Source of the DNA: Devosia sp.
Lineage (GTDB): Bacteria; Pseudomonadota; Alphaproteobacteria; Rhizobiales; Devosiaceae
Assembly (NCBI GenBank): GCA_028290245.1
Contig: JAQGKG010000171.1
Coordinates: forward strand, 1-9,855
Length of the DNA: 9,855 bases
Direction: 5' to 3'
In this document: positions 6,135 to 9,855 of the stretch, one piece after another
Position numbering within the stretch: the first letter of the stretch is position 1
How the letters are laid out: every line of letters starts with the position of its first letter
The notes under the pieces: generated by a model
What the model was told of the DNA's origin: nothing
Database searches by the model: none
The model's input: only the letters and a program-made list of their open reading frames with translations
Program-made: the position numbers and the translations under genes

Positions 6135-6145
6135 GGCTGATGGCA
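6126..6145 (+). repeat. Direct repeat, right copy, at the small-gene/nuoG junction
   Basis: Exact second copy of the 20 bases at 5881-5900. Here it supplies the last two codons and TAG of the small gene, the GGAG ribosome-binding site, and the ATGGCA start of nuoG. The first 10 bases (GCGGAGTAGG) recur a third time at 8234-8243 at the nuoG/nuoH junction. Confidence 0.95.
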
Positions 6146-8242
6146 AATATCAAGGTTGACGGCCAGCTCGTCGAAGTCCCGGACTACTACACTCTGATGC
6201 AGGCTGCTGAAGCGGCTGGCGCGGAAATCCCGCGCTTCTGCTATCACGAGCGCCTGTCCGTGGCCGGCAATTGCCGCATGTGCCTGGTCGAAGTTAAGGG
6301 CGGTCCGCCCAAGCCGACGGCCAGCTGTGCTATGTCGGTCAAGGACCTACGTCCCGGCCCGAATGGCGAGCCGCCTGAGATGTTTACCAATACGCCAATG
6401 GTCAAGAAGGCCCGCGAAGGCGTGATGGAATTCCTGCTGATCAATCATCCTCTCGATTGCCCGATCTGTGATCAGGGTGGCGAGTGCGATCTGCAGGACC
6501 AGGCTATGGCTTATGGCGTGGACAAGAACCGGTTTGCCGAGAACAAGCGCGCCGTCGAGGACAAGTATATTGGCCCGCTGGTCAAAACCTCGATGAACCG
6601 CTGCATTCACTGCACGCGGTGTGTTCGTTTCACCACCGAAGTCGCTGGCATTTCCGAGATGGGCTTGTTGGGCCGCGGCGAAGACGCCGAGATCACCACA
6701 TACCTTGAGAAGGCCCTGACCAGCGAACTGCAGGGCAACGTGATCGATCTCTGCCCGGTCGGTGCGCTAACCTCCAAACCCTACGCGTTCAACGCGCGTC
6801 CTTGGGAACTGTCCAAGACCGAGTCCATCGACGTTATGGATGCCGTCGGCTCCAATATTCGCGTCGACAGCCGCGGCCGCGAAGTGATGCGCATCCTGCC
6901 GCGCATCAACGAATCCATCAACGAAGAGTGGATTTCCGATAAGACCCGGTTCATCTGGGATGGCCTCAAGAGCCAGCGCCTTGATCGTCCGTACGTCCGC
7001 AAGGGCGGCAAGCTGCTGCCGGCAAGCTGGGAAGAAGCTTTGTCTACGGTGGCAGCACGCATCAAGAAGGCTGGCAACAAGGTTGGCGCTATCGCGGGTG
7101 ACCTTGCTGCCGTCGAAGAGATGTATGCGCTGAAGGCTTTGCTGGCTTCGGTCGGCTCGGGCATGACTGACGTGCGTCCGGCAATGTCGGGTATCGATCC
7201 GTCAATGCCGCGTTCGGCTTATATCTTCAACCCGACCATTGCCGGGATCGAAGAAGCTGATGCCATCGTCATCATCGGTGCCAATCCGCGCAAGGAAGCG
7301 TCGCTGATCAATGCGCGTATCCGCAAGACTTGGCGCGGCAAGGGACTGCCGATTGCCGTGATCGGTGAGCAAGCTGACTTGACCTATGCCTATTCCTATC
7401 TGGGCGAAGGCTTCGAAACGCTGACTGACCTGGTCGAGGGCAGGGGCTCGTTCGGCGAGATTCTATCCAAGGCCCAGCGTCCGCTGATTATCGTGGGTGA
7501 GAGCGCTGTTTCGCACGCCTCGCTCGGCAAGCAGGTCGGCCGCGACACCATCGCACTGGCTGCCAAGCTGGCTACCGGCCCCAATGTCGTCGAAGGCTGG
7601 AACGGCTTTGCGCTGCTGCACAATGCAGCAAGCCGCGTTGGTGGTCTCGACATCGGCTTCGTGCCGCATGACGGTGGCGTTTGCTCGGCTGATCAGATCG
7701 CACTGGCCGGCAAGGGCGAGCTCGACGTGCTGTTCCTGCTCGGTGCCGATGAATACGACACCTCGGCGATCGGCAAGGCGTTTGTGGTCTATATTGGCTC
7801 GCACGGCGATGCCGGTGCGAACCGCGCCGACGTCATTCTGCCGGCCGCGACCTACACCGAAAAGTCCGGCACTTACGTCAATACCGAGGGCCGGGTACAG
7901 GTGACCAACCGCGCCGTGTTCCCACCCGGCGACGCCAAGGAAGACTGGGCGATCATTCGCGCGCTGTCGGGTGCCATCGGCAAGCCGCTGCCTTTCAACT
8001 CGCTGACCCAGTTACGCGCGGCTATGTATGCGGAGTTCCCGCATTTGGCCCGTATCGACCAGATCGCGGCCGGTTCGGTCGCCGATATCGCCAAGCTGGC
8101 CAAGGCTACCATCAAGACCAAGTCGGCGCCGTTTGGCTCGGCAGTGTCCGAATTCTATCTGACCAATCCGATTGCCCGGTCATCCGCCGTTATGGGCGAA
8201 TGCGCCGCTACGGCTGCCGGCCTGCAGCAAGCTGCGGAGTAG
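6140..8242 (+). CDS. nuoG: NADH-quinone oxidoreductase subunit G (clusters N1b, N4, N5)
   Basis: NuoG (75-kDa homologue, 700 aa) carries the electron wire from NuoF/NuoE into the arm. The N-terminal ferredoxin-like domain has N1b ligands Cys34, Cys45, Cys48 and Cys63. The N5 ligands are His103, Cys107, Cys110 and Cys116 (NHPLDCPICDQGGEC). The N4 ligands are Cys155, Cys158, Cys161 and Cys205 (RCIHCTRC and DLCPVGAL). Residues about 225-690 are the molybdopterin-oxidoreductase fold, which in complex I is structural and lacks the cofactor. I see no Cys set for the extra N7 cluster found in E. coli and Thermus. The length is normal for alphaproteobacteria. Start ATG 6140 follows GGAG by 8 nt. The protein ends QQAAE, with the GAGTAGG stop/ribosome-binding overlap leading into nuoH. 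Confidence 0.97.
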   Translation: MANIKVDGQLVEVPDYYTLMQAAEAAGAEIPRFCYHERLSVAGNCRMCLVEVKGGPPKPTASCAMSVKDLRPGPNGEPPEMFTNTPMVKKAREGVMEFLLINHPLDCPICDQGGECDLQDQAMAYGVDKNRFAENKRAVEDKYIGPLVKTSMNRCIHCTRCVRFTTEVAGISEMGLLGRGEDAEITTYLEKALTSELQGNVIDLCPVGALTSKPYAFNARPWELSKTESIDVMDAVGSNIRVDSRGREVMRILPRINESINEEWISDKTRFIWDGLKSQRLDRPYVRKGGKLLPASWEEALSTVAARIKKAGNKVGAIAGDLAAVEEMYALKALLASVGSGMTDVRPAMSGIDPSMPRSAYIFNPTIAGIEEADAIVIIGANPRKEASLINARIRKTWRGKGLPIAVIGEQADLTYAYSYLGEGFETLTDLVEGRGSFGEILSKAQRPLIIVGESAVSHASLGKQVGRDTIALAAKLATGPNVVEGWNGFALLHNAASRVGGLDIGFVPHDGGVCSADQIALAGKGELDVLFLLGADEYDTSAIGKAFVVYIGSHGDAGANRADVILPAATYTEKSGTYVNTEGRVQVTNRAVFPPGDAKEDWAIIRALSGAIGKPLPFNSLTQLRAAMYAEFPHLARIDQIAAGSVADIAKLAKATIKTKSAPFGSAVSEFYLTNPIARSSAVMGECAATAAGLQQAAE

Positions 8243-8245
8243 GAG
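8236..8245 (+). promoter_or_regulatory. Double ribosome-binding site of nuoH around the nuoG stop
   Basis: GGAGTAGGAG holds two Shine-Dalgarno-like cores, GGAG (10 nt before the nuoH ATG) and AGGAG (4 nt before it), with the nuoG TAG stop shared between them. It fixes the nuoH start at 8250. An in-frame ATG further upstream lies inside nuoG. Confidence 0.6.
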
Positions 8246-8249
8246 TATC

Positions 8250-9347
8250 ATGGACTTTGTGAACTCCGCTCTAGACTACCTGCTTGGCATTCCTGTCCTA
8301 GGATGGGGCGTGCAGGTTGGCTTGGTCTATAAAGCGCTGCTGCTGCTGGTGTCGCTGCTGATCTTCACGGCGTTCATCCTTCTGGCCGATCGCAAGATTT
8401 GGGCTGCTGTGCAACTGCGTCGCGGTCCAAACGTGGTTGGTCCTTTTGGCCTGCTGCAGAGCTTTGCCGATTTGCTGAAGTTTGCGCTCAAGGAGCCGAT
8501 CATTCCGGGCGGCTCCGACAAGGTGCTGTTCCTGCTGGCGCCGTTGCTGACCGCGACCCTGGCTTTGACAGGCTGGGCCGTGATCCCCTTTGGCCCTGGC
8601 GTCGTCATGGCCAATATCAACCTGGGCATCCTGTACCTGCTCGCCATTTCGTCGCTCGGCGTTTATGGCGTGATCATCGGTGGCTGGGCCTCCAATTCGA
8701 AATATCCGTTCCTCGGCTCGCTTCGCGCCGCGGCGCAAATGGTGTCATATGAGGTCTCTATCGGCCTCGTCATCATCACCGTGCTGCTCTGCGTAGGGTC
8801 GCTGAACCTTTCCGATATCGTGATCGCGCAGCAGGAAATGGGCCTTGCCCATATGCTCGGCGTGCCGTGGCTCAGTTTCTTGAACTGGTTCTGGCTGCCG
8901 CTGTTCCCGATGTTCATCATTTTCTACATTTCGGCCCTGGCTGAGACCAACCGCCCGCCATTCGATCTGGCGGAAGGCGAATCCGAGCTCGTCGCCGGCT
9001 TCATGACGGAATATTCGGCTACGCCCTACATGCTGTTCATGCTGGGGGAGTACATCTCGATCCTCTTGATGTGCGCCATGACCACCGTCCTGTTCTTGGG
9101 CGGCTGGGCTTCGCCGATCGACCTGCCGCCCTTCACCTGGATTCCTGGTGTGGTGTGGTTCGTAATCAAGCTGAGCATGGTGTTCTTCATGATCGCCATG
9201 GCCAAGGCCATCGTGCCACGTTATCGCTACGACCAGTTGATGCGTATCGGTTGGAAGCTGTTCCTGCCGCTGTCACTCACCATGGTCGTCATTGTTGCAT
9301 TCGTCCTCCAGCTCACGGGCTGGGGCTGGCATGGAGGGATGGCTTGA
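8250..9347 (+). CDS. nuoH: NADH-quinone oxidoreductase subunit H
   Basis: NuoH (ND1 homologue, 365 aa) is the membrane subunit that docks the hydrophilic arm and forms the mouth of the quinone tunnel and the first part of the proton path. About eight hydrophobic helices are visible, for example residues 24-46, 92-113, 123-146, 168-184, 211-232, 268-286, 300-322 and 337-356. Conserved blocks are DRKIWAAVQLRRGPNVVGP (47-65), SNSKYPFLGSLRAAAQMVSYE (148-168), AETNRPPFDLAEGESELVAGF (231-251) and TEYS (253-256). The acidic cluster in the loop at 239-245 is characteristic of the quinone-tunnel region. The ATG at 8250 follows AGGAG by 4 nt. The stop overlaps the nuoI start by one base (TGATG). Confidence 0.97.
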   Translation: MDFVNSALDYLLGIPVLGWGVQVGLVYKALLLLVSLLIFTAFILLADRKIWAAVQLRRGPNVVGPFGLLQSFADLLKFALKEPIIPGGSDKVLFLLAPLLTATLALTGWAVIPFGPGVVMANINLGILYLLAISSLGVYGVIIGGWASNSKYPFLGSLRAAAQMVSYEVSIGLVIITVLLCVGSLNLSDIVIAQQEMGLAHMLGVPWLSFLNWFWLPLFPMFIIFYISALAETNRPPFDLAEGESELVAGFMTEYSATPYMLFMLGEYISILLMCAMTTVLFLGGWASPIDLPPFTWIPGVVWFVIKLSMVFFMIAMAKAIVPRYRYDQLMRIGWKLFLPLSLTMVVIVAFVLQLTGWGWHGGMA

Positions 9348-9835
9348 TGCGCGCCGCCCAGTTCGTAAACACGCTACTGCTCACGGAACTGGTGAAAGCC
9401 TTTTTCCTGACCATGCGCTACTTCTTCGCCCCGAAGCCGACCATCAACTATCCCTTTGAGAAGATGCATTACTCGCCACGATTCCGCGGTGAGCATGCGT
9501 TGCGCCGCTATCCCAATGGTGAAGAACGCTGCATCGCTTGCAAGCTGTGCGAAGCCATCTGCCCGGCCCAAGCGATCACCATCGAAGCCGGTCCACGCCA
9601 GAACGACGGCACCCGCCGCACTGTGCGATACGACCTCGACATGGTGAAATGCATCTATTGCGGCTTCTGCCAGGAAGCCTGCCCGGTAGACGCCATCGTC
9701 GAAGGCCCGAACTTCGAGTTCGCTACAGAAACGCGTGAAGAGCTGTACTTCTCCAAAGAGAAGCTGCTTGCCAACGGCGACCGTTGGGAGCGTGAAATCG
9801 CAGCCAACCTCAGCGCCGATGCCCCGTATCGCTGA
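9347..9835 (+). CDS. nuoI: NADH-quinone oxidoreductase subunit I (clusters N6a and N6b)
   Basis: NuoI (TYKY homologue, 162 aa) holds the two [4Fe-4S] clusters between NuoG and the N2 cluster of NuoB. It has the two expected ferredoxin motifs: Cys62, 65, 68 and 72 (CIACKLCEAICP), and Cys102, 105, 108 and 112 (CIYCGFCQEACP). In 8Fe ferredoxin folds the fourth Cys of each motif usually serves the other cluster. The N-terminal amphipathic part (about 1-30) with FFAPKPTINYPFEK lies on the membrane side in the family. Start ATG 9347 shares a base with the nuoH stop and has GGAGGG (9333-9338) 8 nt upstream. The open frame continues upstream, but inside nuoH. The length is normal. Confidence 0.97.
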   Translation: MRAAQFVNTLLLTELVKAFFLTMRYFFAPKPTINYPFEKMHYSPRFRGEHALRRYPNGEERCIACKLCEAICPAQAITIEAGPRQNDGTRRTVRYDLDMVKCIYCGFCQEACPVDAIVEGPNFEFATETREELYFSKEKLLANGDRWEREIAANLSADAPYR

Positions 9836-9848
9836 GAGGGAAGAGCAC

Positions 9849-9855
9849 ATGACCC
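9849..9855 (+). CDS. Start of the next gene, probably nuoJ (cut by the window edge)
   Basis: ATGACCC at the right edge is preceded by the purine-rich GAGAGGGAAGAG (9834-9845), a plausible ribosome-binding site, 13 nt after the nuoI stop. In most complex I operons nuoJ follows nuoI, so nuoJ is expected. Only two codons are visible and the sequence itself cannot confirm it. Confidence 0.5.

Overview
The window holds the first nine subunit genes of a proton-pumping NADH:quinone oxidoreductase (respiratory complex I) operon, all on the plus strand in the order nuoA-B-C-D-E-F-(small gene)-G-H-I. It is cut off at the first codons of what is probably nuoJ. Several features point to an alphaproteobacterium of the Hyphomicrobiales (rhizobial) type, possibly Devosia-like. 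These are separate nuoC and nuoD genes, sequences close to rhizobial Nuo proteins, a NuoE with a long C-terminal extension, and an extra small gene between nuoF and nuoG. The genus guess rests on memory of related proteins and is weak.

Layout. Bases 1-88 are the last 28 codons of an outer-membrane beta-barrel (porin-like) protein. A hairpin (101-124) and a strong intrinsic terminator (152-186) follow, separating that gene from the operon. Bases 187-474 have no convincing gene and should contain the nuo promoter and leader. A perfect 7+7 inverted repeat (439-454) lies 20 nt before nuoA. From 475 onward the genes are packed: four junctions overlap (nuoA/B by 10 nt, nuoC/D by 4 nt, nuoD/E and nuoH/I by 1 nt), and the others are 5-13 nt apart. 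This implies one polycistronic mRNA with translational coupling.

Function. NuoF (FMN, cluster N3), NuoE (N1a) and NuoG (N1b, N4, N5) form the NADH-oxidising arm. NuoI (N6a, N6b), NuoB (N2), NuoC and NuoD form the connecting arm that leads electrons to quinone. NuoA and NuoH are the first membrane subunits. Every expected iron-sulfur ligand for these clusters is present.

The unusual points are four. (1) A 79-aa protein with an unbroken nine-heptad coiled-coil pattern is encoded between nuoF and nuoG, on a 245-bp unit bounded by an exact 20-bp direct repeat. The repeat carries the upstream stop codon, ribosome-binding site and downstream start. (2) NuoE carries a roughly 230-residue extension ending in a helix-hairpin-helix-like domain. 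(3) NuoA has lost the conserved Glu-Cys of the loop that corresponds to mitochondrial ND3. (4) nuoF starts with TTG. No mobile element, CRISPR array or RNA gene was seen.
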